A stretch of DNA of 26,505 bases from Lentisphaeria bacterium UBA1776 (GCA_002314605.1 DCGO01000037.1:1-26505), one strand, 5' to 3'; counted from the first letter of the stretch, positions 1 to 7,731 are shown. Notes: a model not told the origin generated them from the sequence alone. A program made the numbers and translations.

Positions 1-230
1 GGGCTTGCACTGCCGATGACCTCGCCGGGGCGGGCGGGGCAGGGGCCCACAAAATAAATGGCCTGGTCACGCAGTTCCACCGGCAGGGGTTTCCCCTCGT
101 CCAGAAGCGCCACCAGACGCTTGTGAGCCTGATCCCTCCCGGTCCAGACGACCCCGGAGAGCAGGACTTCATCTCCGGCATGGAGACTTCTGACGACTTC
201 TTCACTTAACGGAGTAACAAGTCTTCTCAT
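1..230 (-). CDS. Fumarate hydratase class I, beta subunit (partial, N-terminal 76 residues)
   Basis: The gene starts at ATG 230-228 and runs off the left edge of the window, so only the N-terminus is present. The translation begins MRRLVTPLSEEVVRSL and contains the family signatures GRDQAHKRL and IYFVGPCPARPGEVIGSAS. These are the substrate-binding N-terminal motifs of the beta subunit (the C-terminal half of single-chain class I fumarases). Its start overlaps the stop of the alpha subunit gene in an ATGA arrangement, so the two are translationally coupled. With the alpha subunit it should hydrate fumarate to malate reversibly in the cytoplasm. L(+)-tartrate dehydratase is the closest alternative. 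The fumarase reading is preferred because no tartrate genes are nearby, but this fragment cannot decide it. Confidence 0.88.
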   Translation of the reverse strand, partial: MRRLVTPLSEEVVRSLHAGDEVLLSGVVWTGRDQAHKRLVALLDEGKPLPVELRDQAIYFVGPCPARPGEVIGSAS

Positions 231-1111
231 AATTCAAACCCCGCATGTCTTGCCGCGTGGCAGTTCAGATTGACTGCCACCGGGAGGCTGGCAATGTGGC
301 AGGGGAAGGACTCGATATGCACGGCGAAACTGGTGATGTCTCCTCCCAGCCCCTGAGGCCCCACACCGGAAGCGTTGATCTTCTGCAGAATTTCCTGCTC
401 CAGTTCGGCATAGCGGGGATCTCCATTGGGTTCCCCCACTTTGCGGAGCAATGCCTTTTTGGCCAGAAACGCGGCTTTTTCAAAGGTCCCTCCAATACCC
501 ACTCCCACGATGGTGGGCGGGCAGGGATTGCCCCCGGCGGCAATGACGGTTTCGGTGACAAACTTCACCACCCCCTCACGGCCATCGGAAGGTTTCAGCA
601 TCTTGAGGGCGCTCATATTTTCCGAGCCGCCGCCTTTGGGGGCGAGGATGACATTCAGTTTGTCCCCGGGAACAAGTACGAGGTGGATGATGGGGGGCGT
701 ATTATCCCCCGTATTCGGTCTGCCGAACAGGGGATCCCGGACAATGGATTTCCGCAGAAATCCATCTTTGTATCCTTTGGTCACGCCGGAAGTGAGCGCT
801 TCGTAAATAGTTCCGCCGTCGATCAGGAGCCGGTCCCCCATTTCCACAAAGAACACCGCAAAACCGGTATCCTGACACAGGGGAAGGGGGTGTTCCTCCG
901 CAATCTTCGCATTTTCAAGATACTGGGCAAGAAAATTCTTTCCCAGTTTGGAATGTTCCTCCTCCGCTGCTTTGCGGATGGCTGCCAGCACATCGGCCGG
1001 AAGCTGCGTGGCCGCTTCAAAACAGCATGCTGCCGTCCGCTCCACAATGTCCTCAAAGGCAATGTGCCGCAGCCGTTCAGCAGGCTGCCGGGCGTCGATT
1101 TTTATTTCCAC
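227..1111 (-). CDS. Fumarate hydratase class I, alpha subunit
   Basis: This is a 294-residue iron-sulfur hydrolyase subunit, about the usual length for split class I fumarase or tartrate dehydratase alpha chains. Family motifs are CQDTG (79-83), KGGGSENMSALKML (159-172), GGNPCPPTIVGVGIGGTFE (193-211) and NLNCHAARHA (281-290). Cys79, Cys197 and Cys284 are the likely ligands of the oxygen-labile 4Fe-4S cluster. The start is GTG at 1111-1109, with AGGA about 9 bases upstream. The gene lies 12 bases after the htpG stop and overlaps the beta subunit start by 4 bases, so the fumarase genes probably receive transcription from htpG or further upstream. Split class I enzymes are typical of anaerobes. 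Tartrate dehydratase (TtdA) is the alternative. Confidence 0.9.
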   Translation of the reverse strand: MEIKIDARQPAERLRHIAFEDIVERTAACCFEAATQLPADVLAAIRKAAEEEHSKLGKNFLAQYLENAKIAEEHPLPLCQDTGFAVFFVEMGDRLLIDGGTIYEALTSGVTKGYKDGFLRKSIVRDPLFGRPNTGDNTPPIIHLVLVPGDKLNVILAPKGGGSENMSALKMLKPSDGREGVVKFVTETVIAAGGNPCPPTIVGVGIGGTFEKAAFLAKKALLRKVGEPNGDPRYAELEQEILQKINASGVGPQGLGGDITSFAVHIESFPCHIASLPVAVNLNCHAARHAGFEL

Positions 1112-1123
1112 GTCAGAAAGTTC

Positions 1124-3001
1124 CTATTTCAGGCTGCCCAGCAGCAGTTCCGTCACGTTTTTGGCGAAGGCTGCCGGATCCGGGATGGGACTGCCTTCGG
1201 TCAGAAAAGCCTGATCCAGCAGGACCCTGGCAAACTTCTCCAGATCCTTGTCCCCCTTGGTGCAACGGTCGTTCAGCGCTGCTACCAGCGGGTGCTTCGG
1301 GTTGAGTTCCAGTATCCGCTTGGTCTGGGGAATGGCCTGATTCATGGCTTTGAAGAGCCGTTCCATCTGGGGAGTCAGGGCGTTCCCCTCAATGACCAGA
1401 CAGCAGGGGCTGTCAGTCAGCCGCCCGGAGAACCGGACCTCGCTGATGTCGCCGGCCAGGGTTTTCTTGAGAAATTCCACCAGTTTTGCGAACTTTCCGG
1501 CAGCATCTTCAAGGATCTTCTTTTCCGCATCATCGGCTTCAAATTCGCCGCGGATGACGGATTTGAAATTCTTTTTGTCGAACTGGATCATGGACTGCAT
1601 GATCCACTCGTCCACCGGGTCGGTCATAAAGAGCACATCGAAGCCCTTGGACCTGTAATACTCCAGCGCCGGAGAATTTTCAACGGCGGCGCGGTTTTCG
1701 CCGGTGATGTAGTAAATTTCCTTCTGGCTCTCCGGCATGGCCTTCACATAATCCGCCAAAGGCAGAAGCTCGCCTGGTTTGCCATTCATGGTCTCGTACA
1801 TGGCCAGCTTCTTGATCTTTTCCTCATTGATCCGGTCGGTGTGGATGCCTTCCTTCAGGACCTTGCCGAATTCCCTGAAGAACTTTTTGTATTTTTCCGG
1901 ATCGTTGTCCAGCATCTTCTGCAGTTCGCCGAGGATCTTGCCGGTGACGGCTTTCTGGATGCGGAGCATCTGGGGATTTTCCTGCAGGATCTCCCGGGAG
2001 ACATTCAGTGGAAGGTCGCTGGAATCCACCACCCCCCGGAGGAACCGGAGGTAGTCGGGGATGAGTTCCTTGCACTCGTCCGTAATGAAGACTCTCCGGA
2101 CATACAGCTGCAGACCTTTTTTCTGGATATCCGGCATCAGAAAGTTGAAGGGCGCCTGGGCCGGGATGTAGATGAGGGCCTTGAATTCCTGCATGCCTTC
2201 GGCGGAAATGGGGATGGCCTGGAGATATTCCGATCCGCCCCAGTTGGAGAGATGGGAGAAGAAGCTCTTGTGCTCCTCCTCGGTGATCTCGTCAAACTTC
2301 CGGAGCCAGATGGCCTTCTGGGAATTGAGCACCCGGTCTTCAATGGTCTCGGTCTTGTCCTCATTGACCTTGATGTGAGGCAGGATGATGGGGTAGGCGA
2401 TAAAGTCGCTGTAACGGCGGACAATGTCTCCCAATTTCCACTCTTCGAGATAAATTTCCATCCCCGGACGGAGTTTCAATGTGATCTCAGTCCCCGGTTC
2501 GGTCCTGGGATCCGTATCCGTTTCGAAGGAGCCTTCTCCCTTGCTGAACCAGCGGACCGCCGGATCATCGGTACCGGATTTTTTGGTGACAAGGGTGACT
2601 TCTCCGGCTACCATGAAGGCGGAGTAGAATCCCACGCCGAACTGGCCGATGAGTTCCGGGGCATCGGTTCCTGCCTCTTTTTTTGCCGCCAGCTGCTCCA
2701 TGAAGATCTTTGTTCCGGAGCGGGCGATGGTGCCGATATTCTCGATCACCTCTTTTTCGTTCATGCCGATTCCGTTGTCGGAGATGGAGATGGTTTTCTT
2801 ATCCTTGTCAATGGCCAGACGGATCTTCCAGTCCCTGGCCAGTTCCGGCTTGGAGAGACTTTCGAAACGGGCCTTGTCGATGGCATCGGCAGCGTTGGCA
2901 ACAAGTTCCCTCAGGAAAATGTCCTTGTTGGAATAGAGAGAGTTGATCATGAGGTTCAGAAGCTGCGAAACCTCGGTCTTGAACGATTGAACTTTACCCA
3001 T
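1124..3001 (-). CDS. htpG: Molecular chaperone HtpG (Hsp90 family)
   Basis: This 625-residue protein has the normal length for bacterial Hsp90, a cytoplasmic ATP-dependent homodimeric chaperone. The N-terminal GHKL ATPase motifs are clear: RELVANAADAIDK (31-43, with Glu32 and Asn36 as the catalytic and Mg-binding positions), DNGIGM (75-80) and GQFGVGFYSAFMV (119-131). The middle and C-terminal domains follow. The protein ends in LLLGSLK, without the eukaryotic MEEVD tail. The usual Ser of the NASDA motif is Ala here. The start ATG (3001-2999) follows a strong AAAGGAGG site. A good promoter lies directly upstream, overlapping the end of nudC, so the gene can be expressed apart from the upstream operon. 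I see no CIRCE element in its leader. Confidence 0.96.
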   Translation of the reverse strand: MGKVQSFKTEVSQLLNLMINSLYSNKDIFLRELVANAADAIDKARFESLSKPELARDWKIRLAIDKDKKTISISDNGIGMNEKEVIENIGTIARSGTKIFMEQLAAKKEAGTDAPELIGQFGVGFYSAFMVAGEVTLVTKKSGTDDPAVRWFSKGEGSFETDTDPRTEPGTEITLKLRPGMEIYLEEWKLGDIVRRYSDFIAYPIILPHIKVNEDKTETIEDRVLNSQKAIWLRKFDEITEEEHKSFFSHLSNWGGSEYLQAIPISAEGMQEFKALIYIPAQAPFNFLMPDIQKKGLQLYVRRVFITDECKELIPDYLRFLRGVVDSSDLPLNVSREILQENPQMLRIQKAVTGKILGELQKMLDNDPEKYKKFFREFGKVLKEGIHTDRINEEKIKKLAMYETMNGKPGELLPLADYVKAMPESQKEIYYITGENRAAVENSPALEYYRSKGFDVLFMTDPVDEWIMQSMIQFDKKNFKSVIRGEFEADDAEKKILEDAAGKFAKLVEFLKKTLAGDISEVRFSGRLTDSPCCLVIEGNALTPQMERLFKAMNQAIPQTKRILELNPKHPLVAALNDRCTKGDKDLEKFARVLLDQAFLTEGSPIPDPAAFAKNVTELLLGSLK

Positions 3002-3067
3002 AAAAACCTCCTTTGGATTACAGAAAGCGGCAGGATGCGCCGTGCCCGATGTACTGCCGTATGGAAT

Positions 3068-3095
3068 AATATAATGCAGAAACTGTTTTTTTCAA
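3068..3095 (-). promoter_or_regulatory. Putative sigma-70 promoter of htpG
   Basis: Reading the minus strand, a TTGAAA -35 box (3095-3090) is followed by a 16-base spacer and a TATATT -10 box (3073-3068). It lies about 65 bases upstream of the htpG ATG, and its -35 box overlaps the nudC stop codon. Confidence 0.6.
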
Positions 3096-3904
3096 CTTTT
3101 CAGGTTCATCTGATGCTGGAAATGCGTGATGAGGCGGTAGGCGATGCTCCCCGGCGCCGGGATGGACGGGAGGTCGTCGGCGGAAAACCAGTCTGCATCG
3201 GTGATCTCTTCGCCATCTGGAACAAGTTCCCCCCCTGCGTAATCCGCTTCAAATCCCAGCATCAGAGAGTTGGGATACGGCCAGCTCTGGCTGCCGAAAT
3301 ACCGGATGTTCCGGACTTCAATATTCACTTCCTCCCGGACTTCCCGGAAAACGGCCTCCTCCACGGACTCCCCTGCTTCCACAAAGCCCGCCAGCACACT
3401 GAAAATCCCCGGTTTGAACCGGGCGTTGTGGGCCAGCAGGATCCGGTCCTCCCGGCGGACCGCCACGATCATGGCCGGAGCCAGCACCGGGAAGAATGCC
3501 GCACCGCATCGGGGACACTTCCGTGCACACTCGGAGATGAGGGGTTCCAGTTCCGTTCCGCAGACCCCGCAGAATTTTCGGCGGTCCTGCCAGAAAAGAA
3601 GCGTTTTGGCCCGTCCGGCGGCAATGCGCTCCGCTTCCGGAAGTCCCTGCATGGCGGAGCGCGTATCCTGCCAGTGAAGATTGCCGAAAGTCACCTGTTC
3701 CGCCAAGACCGCACCGTGACACGGGCAACTGCCGATATACCCGATGCGGAATGCGTGAATGGTTTCGGGCAGATCGTCCATCCGGGGAAGACGCCCCTCT
3801 TCATCCAGCAGAATGGAGTTTTCTTTCATCAGGACCACGACGGCGCTTCCGGGTTCCGCCGGAAGGGAAGGACAGGGAGTGAAACGCATGGACGCTTGAG
3901 ACAT
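3092..3904 (-). CDS. nudC: NADH pyrophosphatase NudC (Nudix hydrolase)
   Basis: This 270-residue protein has the full NudC architecture: an N-terminal domain, a four-cysteine zinc site (Cys112, Cys115, Cys130, Cys133), a Nudix box (173-195, GFVEAGESVEEAVFREVREE) and, downstream, the NudC-specific SQSWPYPNSL motif (205-214). The family cleaves NAD(H) to NMN(H) and AMP; E. coli NudC also removes NAD caps from RNA. The Nudix box departs from consensus at the usual Gly after the EE pair, which is Asn after a Val (EEVNIE). The catalytic glutamates are intact. The start ATG (3904-3902) has an AAAGGA site. The gene begins 13 bases after the WaaP-like gene and precedes htpG. Confidence 0.94.
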   Translation of the reverse strand: MSQASMRFTPCPSLPAEPGSAVVVLMKENSILLDEEGRLPRMDDLPETIHAFRIGYIGSCPCHGAVLAEQVTFGNLHWQDTRSAMQGLPEAERIAAGRAKTLLFWQDRRKFCGVCGTELEPLISECARKCPRCGAAFFPVLAPAMIVAVRREDRILLAHNARFKPGIFSVLAGFVEAGESVEEAVFREVREEVNIEVRNIRYFGSQSWPYPNSLMLGFEADYAGGELVPDGEEITDADWFSADDLPSIPAPGSIAYRLITHFQHQMNLKS

Positions 3905-3917
3905 GAAACAGGTCCTT

Positions 3918-5021
3918 TCAAAGGTTGTTTTTTTCCGGTACCGGGAGTTTCATCCGGATCACATCCCGGCCGAACTTATCCCGGCCGAAATCATATCGTT
4001 CCGGATCGAGACTGCCGAGTTTCAGTCTCCGCACAAGATCCGTCATGCCTTCCTTTGAGGCCGGTCCGGAAGATTTTTCCAGCCAGATCGTTCCGGATGA
4101 CTTCCATGCCGCCACCCTGCAGCGCGGCAGGTTCAGGAGCCGGAGCCGGAAATCCTCCCGGCAGAGTTTCTCCGCATCTTCCGGGGAGAAGACATGTTTC
4201 TCCGTATTTTCGAGATCCAGAAGCCTGCCGGCTCCGTCGGTTGTCCGGTTCAGGTCTCCTTCGGCCCGGACAAATTTTGCGTATCCGGAAAGAAACTGTT
4301 TCTCCCTGCGCGGCCACTCATGCCGGATCATGGCGGCACCGCAGCGGAACATCGCTTCGTAAAAATCCTCCGGTTCCGGAATACCGCATTCCGAAATCAG
4401 TCCCAGCAGTTCCTTTGCGGTCAGAAACTCCGCAAATTCCCGGAGGATCATGGCCATGCGGCGGCGGTTCGGATGCCTGGAAGGTTTGACTCCGTACACA
4501 TCCACCAGCGCAAAGGCGTGATCCGATTCCCGGTACAGGAGATTGCCGTTATGGAAGTCCGGGTGGTGAAAGCCGGAATCCAGCATGGTTCTGACGAATC
4601 TGCACCAGTTCCGGAAAAATTCCGGACATTGCCGCCCCTCCCGTCCTACGGCGGTGTGGAAAAATTCTGCGGCGGAAACGGTGTCGGGCATGGCCCGGGT
4701 GATGAGTCCCGAAAGGGGACCGCACTTCCCCCATGCCACCGGTTCCACGGCGGGGATCCCGGCCGCACGGAGGTCCGTCAGGGTCTGAAATTCACTGCGG
4801 CATTTCGGGAAAAATATTTTTTTGAGATTTCCGATGAGATTTTCCCGGCGGAGCCGGTCGATTTTGATGAAATATCTGCCTGTTGTGAAGACTTCCCGGA
4901 TGGCCGAGCTTTTGACGACCCGGGCCCCTTCCGGGCGTTTTTCCGGGGTGCATCCCAGCGCTTCCCGGTCGGCGGGATCCCTGAAATGCCAGTGCCAGGT
5001 GCCGGAGTGCAGATGAGTCAT
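3918..5021 (-). CDS. Lipopolysaccharide kinase-like protein (WaaP/KdkA/InaA family)
   Basis: This 367-residue protein has the small kinase fold of the LPS core kinases, which phosphorylate heptose or Kdo from ATP at the inner face of the inner membrane. Visible elements are the ATP-site Lys53 in RYFIKIDR, a catalytic loop HPDFHNGNLL (153-162, Asp155) and the metal-binding Asp174 in ALVDVYG. A C-terminal extension of about 150 residues follows the kinase core. The frame stays open to a TTG at 5060, but that codon has no ribosome binding site. ATG 5021 has AAAAGGCG five to six bases upstream and is preferred. The acceptor cannot be told from sequence. The gene follows azlD by 60 bases and is followed by nudC. 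Confidence 0.75.
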   Translation of the reverse strand: MTHLHSGTWHWHFRDPADREALGCTPEKRPEGARVVKSSAIREVFTTGRYFIKIDRLRRENLIGNLKKIFFPKCRSEFQTLTDLRAAGIPAVEPVAWGKCGPLSGLITRAMPDTVSAAEFFHTAVGREGRQCPEFFRNWCRFVRTMLDSGFHHPDFHNGNLLYRESDHAFALVDVYGVKPSRHPNRRRMAMILREFAEFLTAKELLGLISECGIPEPEDFYEAMFRCGAAMIRHEWPRREKQFLSGYAKFVRAEGDLNRTTDGAGRLLDLENTEKHVFSPEDAEKLCREDFRLRLLNLPRCRVAAWKSSGTIWLEKSSGPASKEGMTDLVRRLKLGSLDPERYDFGRDKFGRDVIRMKLPVPEKNNL

Positions 5022-5081
5022 GATCGCCTTTTCGTCATTTTTCGGATAATATATCTCCAACCGGAGATTTTACAAATTTCA

Positions 5082-5420
5082 TCACCCGGCAAACTGGAGC
5101 AGCAGCATGTAAGCAATGGTTCCGCATAAGATGGAAAGGAGAGGGTTGCGTTTCCAGGTCTGCAGTCCCACGGTAATGACCGTTCCCGCCAGTTCGGCAA
5201 AACCGTAGAGGTGATCTGCAGGGACGCTGTCACGGGCATAACAACCGAAACAATAGACCACCAGCATGGCGATGATCGCCGGGGAGAGCATTCTGCTGAT
5301 ATACCGGACCACCGGCGGCAGGGGACGCCCGCTGGAAAAAAGAAGAAAGGGCGTCGCACGCAGAAGCAGTGTGACTCCGGCGGCAGCAAGGGAGACAAGA
5401 AGCACATTCCATGGGCTCAT
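5082..5420 (-). CDS. azlD: Branched-chain amino acid exporter small subunit AzlD
   Basis: This 112-residue hydrophobic protein starts at ATG 5420, which overlaps the azlC stop by 4 bases. It has the AzlD pattern of about four membrane segments: an N-terminal helix followed by RATPFLLF (21-28), then VVRYISRMLSPAIIAMLVVY (37-56) and a C-terminal pair ending LLSILCGTIAYMLLLQFAG. AzlD pairs with AzlC to export branched-chain amino acids and analogues across the inner membrane. A longer open frame continues upstream to 5768, but that part is the azlC gene read in the wrong frame. The AzlD-like residues begin at MSPWNVLL. Confidence 0.88.
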   Translation of the reverse strand: MSPWNVLLVSLAAAGVTLLLRATPFLLFSSGRPLPPVVRYISRMLSPAIIAMLVVYCFGCYARDSVPADHLYGFAELAGTVITVGLQTWKRNPLLSILCGTIAYMLLLQFAG

Positions 5421-6133
5421 TTTTCCGATTCTCCCCTGTCCCATTTCCGGCGGAAGACGAGAAAGACCGTAAAAAGAAGAATGATGGAGGGGATCAGCAT
5501 CCTGTCCGCTCCAAAGAGCATCAGCCCCGCCAGAGCCGCAAGACCTCCCACCAGGGCAGGGCGGCGGTTGACCTTTTCCCGGCACTGGTCGGTCAGGATC
5601 ACCAGAAAAAGTGCGGTCATGGCAAAGTCGATGCCTTTGCCGGAAAAGGGCAGGTGACTGCCTATGGCGGCTCCGGCGGTAACGCCGAGGACCCAGTACA
5701 GATGATTCATCCCCGCCAGAAGCATGGCGTAATGAATGAACCGGCTGCCCCGGTAAGGCGCACTGCATTCCAGCGCGTAGGTTTCATCTGTAAGACTCCA
5801 GATAAGATACAGTTTTTTCCGGAATTTCAGACCCTGGAATTTGTTCAGGAGTGAGAATCCGTAGGTGGCGTAGCGGAAATTGATGCAGAGGGTGATCAGC
5901 GCCGCATCAAGGAGGCTGATTCCGTTTTTGAACCACCCGGGAAACATGAACTGCATGGTCCCTGAAATGCACGATCCGGCCGTCAGTGCCCCCCAGAAAA
6001 CCGGGAAACGGACCCCGCTCTGCATGGCCAGCATCACCCCTGCGGCAAATCCCATGGCAAGATACCCCATGAGGACGGGTACGGAACTGGCGAAGGCATG
6101 TTTCAAAACCTGGCGATCTGCAATGCGGAACAT
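5417..6133 (-). CDS. azlC: Branched-chain amino acid exporter large subunit AzlC
   Basis: This 238-residue membrane protein has the typical AzlC length and multiple hydrophobic segments. It opens with PVLMGYLAMGFAAGVMLA (about 19-36), the signature region of the family, and later has SLTDETYALECSAPYRG, matching the conserved loop after the third and fourth helices. It should form a two-component permease with AzlD, exporting branched-chain amino acids or toxic analogues. The ATG start (6133) lies 12 bases after the rex stop, so the pair is probably cotranscribed with rex. Its ribosome binding site is weak (AGAAGA), which suggests coupling to rex translation. Confidence 0.9.
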   Translation of the reverse strand: MFRIADRQVLKHAFASSVPVLMGYLAMGFAAGVMLAMQSGVRFPVFWGALTAGSCISGTMQFMFPGWFKNGISLLDAALITLCINFRYATYGFSLLNKFQGLKFRKKLYLIWSLTDETYALECSAPYRGSRFIHYAMLLAGMNHLYWVLGVTAGAAIGSHLPFSGKGIDFAMTALFLVILTDQCREKVNRRPALVGGLAALAGLMLFGADRMLIPSIILLFTVFLVFRRKWDRGESEK

Positions 6134-6145
6134 GGGGAAAATCTT

Positions 6146-6793
6146 CTATTCTTCTGCCGGATCGCCGCCGGATTCAGCCGTCTTGATCTTTGCGGAAAGG
6201 ACAGCCAGACCGCCGGCAATGACTTCCCGCTGGACGATCACATCCTCCGGGACCGAAAGACAGACATTGGCAAAATTCCAGAGATAGCGGATGCCCAGGC
6301 GGATCAGCAGGTCAGCCACCGGCTGGGCTGCGGTGTTGCCCACGCAGAGGATTCCGACTTTCGGGGGATTCTTCCCGAGATGCTTTTCCATATCGGCAAT
6401 GTTGAAAACTTCATGACCGTGAACTCTCCCTCCGATCTTCCGGGGATCGGCATCAAAGACCGACTCGATCCGGAGATTGTATGCCGCAAAATCGGGGTAT
6501 CCCAGCAATGCGGACCCCAACGCTCCGGCACCGACAAGTGTGGCGGAGAGCGGCTTGTCCCAGCCTACATATCGGAGGATGGCGTCGATCAGTTCATTGA
6601 TCCTGTATCCGTAATGGCGGTGTCCTGCCAGACCGGTGGTGGCGATATCCTTGCGGGTGACGATGAGGTCAATATTCATGTATTTGGCCAGATCCGTACA
6701 GGATGCGTAGGTTTTTCCCTCTTCCTGCATCAGGTACAGTTTGTGCAGATAGGTCGGCATCCGCCGCAAGGTCGGTGTCCGCTGTATCTTCAT
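6146..6793 (-). CDS. rex: Redox-sensing transcriptional repressor Rex
   Basis: This 215-residue protein has the winged-helix plus Rossmann architecture of Rex, which binds operators when NAD+ is high and leaves when NADH rises. The N-terminal domain shows TPTLRRMPTYLHKL (6-19) and the recognition region VTRKDIATTG...GYRI (45-65). The NAD-binding loop is VGAGALGSALLGY (87-99), followed by an acidic residue at the end of beta-2 (FDAD, 113-116). The frame extends upstream to 6910, but that extension lies on the promoter and is not Rex-like. ATG 6793 has GGGAAGAG just upstream and matches the family N-terminus. In this lineage Rex may control fermentation genes, but no canonical Rex box (TTGTGAA-N4-TTCACAA) is visible in this leader. 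Confidence 0.92.
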   Translation of the reverse strand: MKIQRTPTLRRMPTYLHKLYLMQEEGKTYASCTDLAKYMNIDLIVTRKDIATTGLAGHRHYGYRINELIDAILRYVGWDKPLSATLVGAGALGSALLGYPDFAAYNLRIESVFDADPRKIGGRVHGHEVFNIADMEKHLGKNPPKVGILCVGNTAAQPVADLLIRLGIRYLWNFANVCLSVPEDVIVQREVIAGGLAVLSAKIKTAESGGDPAEE

Positions 6794-6828
6794 GATCTCT
6801 TCCCGTACTCCTGTAATTTTTCCCTTAT

Positions 6829-6856
6829 AAAATAGCGCCGTTTGCGGAAAAGTCAA
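6829..6856 (-). promoter_or_regulatory. Putative sigma-70 promoter of rex operon
   Basis: On the minus strand TTGACT (6856-6851), a 16-base spacer and TATTTT (6834-6829) lie about 36 bases upstream of the rex start. This should drive rex, azlCD and perhaps the WaaP-like gene and nudC. Confidence 0.55.
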
Positions 6857-6864
6857 TCGGAGTG

Positions 6865-6884
6865 TCCCGTGCGGCACGACGGGA
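6865..6884. repeat. Inverted repeat in the rex / anti-sigma divergent promoter region
   Basis: TCCCGT (6865-6870) and ACGGGA (6879-6884) form outer arms. Inside, CGTGC-G-GCACG (6868-6878) is a perfect 11-base palindrome with one central base. It sits between the two divergent promoters, 8 bases upstream of the rex -35 box, where an operator would be expected. It could instead be an RNA hairpin in an upstream transcript. It does not match the known Rex consensus. Confidence 0.4.
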
Positions 6885-6912
6885 AAAAATATGAAAAAAA
6901 AGACAATCATGC

Positions 6913-6941
6913 TTGAAAAAAGGCGGTCTTCGGGGTATTGT
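6913..6941 (+). promoter_or_regulatory. Putative promoter of the anti-sigma / STAS / DUF1846 operon
   Basis: TTGAAA (6913-6918), a 17-base spacer and TATTGT (6936-6941) lie 35 bases upstream of the ATG at 6977. The same -10 hexamer is seen at the internal promoter near 19340. Confidence 0.55.
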
Positions 6942-6976
6942 TAGCATCGGTTTTTCAAAGAGGGATCAGACGGAAA

Positions 6977-7393
6977 ATGCAGTTTGTACTGACGAATGAT
7001 GCGGCGGCGTTGAACGATTTTTTTGATCGGGTAGAGCGGGCTTTTTCGGACCGGGAGCTTTCATGCGAGTTGTTTTTTTCGCTGCGGCTGGCCCTGGAGG
7101 AGCTGCTGACCAATATCATCAAGTACGGGTATGACGATGCTTCCGAACACATGATCCGGGTGGATATTTCCGCCGGACCGGAGGGGGGAGCCAACGTGCG
7201 TATCGCCGACGACGGCCACCCGTTTGACCCGCTGACCCAGGCGAAAAAGACCGAAATCGCCGATTCTCTGGAGGATCAGCAGATTGGCGGATTGGGGATT
7301 TTCCTGGTCAAGGAAATGGCCAGAAATCTCCGTTACCGCCGGGAAAACAATCAGAATATCGTGGAATTTTGGATAGGAGAAGATGCATTATGA
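6977..7393 (+). CDS. RsbW-like anti-sigma factor serine kinase (HATPase_c_2)
   Basis: This 138-residue GHKL-fold protein has the size and motifs of RsbW/SpoIIAB-type kinases: an N box ALEELLTNIIKYGY (39-52, with Glu42 and Asn46), a G1 box IADDGHPFDP (76-85) and a G2 region GGLGIFLVKEMA (104-115). In such systems the kinase holds a sigma factor or another partner, and phosphorylates its STAS antagonist to set the switch. The frame opens at TTG 6938, but ATG 6977 is preferred because it fits the family N-terminus and lies downstream of the likely promoter. The stop overlaps the STAS start by 4 bases. No sigma factor or PP2C phosphatase gene is adjacent. Confidence 0.85.
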   Translation: MQFVLTNDAAALNDFFDRVERAFSDRELSCELFFSLRLALEELLTNIIKYGYDDASEHMIRVDISAGPEGGANVRIADDGHPFDPLTQAKKTEIADSLEDQQIGGLGIFLVKEMARNLRYRRENNQNIVEFWIGEDAL

Positions 7394-7719
7394 TGACCGT
7401 ACTTTTGCACGGAGCATGGGCCGAAGTGGTATTCACCGGTGAACTGAATTCCAACAATGCTCAGGAGGCGGATGCCAAAGTCGCACAGGCGCTGGCAAGC
7501 GCCGGCAGTCTGGTGCTGGATATGAGTACTCTGGAGTACATCAGCAGCGCCGGGCTGCGGACGATTCTGGTCGCAGCCAAAACCATTCGGGAGAAAAACG
7601 GGAAACTGGCCATCGCCGGTGCGTCGGACAAGATCAAACGGGTTTTCCAGCTTTCCGGACTGCTCCGTCATTTCAATTGCTTTGATTCCAAAGACGAGGC
7701 TGAAAAATTTGTGATTTAG
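7390..7719 (+). CDS. STAS-domain anti-anti-sigma factor (RsbV/SpoIIAA-like)
   Basis: This 109-residue single STAS domain contains the phosphoacceptor region LVLDMSTLEYISSAGLRTIL (41-60). Alignment on the Gly-Leu pair puts the phosphorylated serine at Ser53, with Ser52 next to it. When unphosphorylated, such proteins bind the RsbW-type kinase and release its partner. The start ATG overlaps the kinase stop (ATGA) and is preceded by AGGAG; ATG 7393 directly after it is an equally possible start. The gene ends 12 bases before the DUF1846 gene, so the three are probably one operon. Its pairing with the preceding kinase is inferred from adjacency and family knowledge. Confidence 0.88.
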   Translation: MMTVLLHGAWAEVVFTGELNSNNAQEADAKVAQALASAGSLVLDMSTLEYISSAGLRTILVAAKTIREKNGKLAIAGASDKIKRVFQLSGLLRHFNCFDSKDEAEKFVI

Positions 7720-7731
7720 TGGCTGCGGACG

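Noticed and set aside
245..4489. A 1414-codon open frame on the plus strand
   Set aside because: It is antisense to the fumarase, htpG, nudC and kinase-like genes, each of which has clear family motifs. Its translation has no recognisable domain and arises from codon bias on the opposite strand.
5421..5768. N-terminal extension of the AzlD frame
   Set aside because: The stretch is azlC read in another frame and rich in Arg, Pro and Gly. AzlD homology begins at ATG 5420, which overlaps the azlC stop.
6794..6910. N-terminal extension of Rex
   Set aside because: It covers the likely rex promoter and has no Rex-like sequence. ATG 6793 has a ribosome binding site and fits the family N-terminus.
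6794..6976. Rex operator in the rex leader
   Set aside because: No TTGTGAA-N4-TTCACAA-like site was found on reading; only the unrelated palindrome at 6865-6884 is present.
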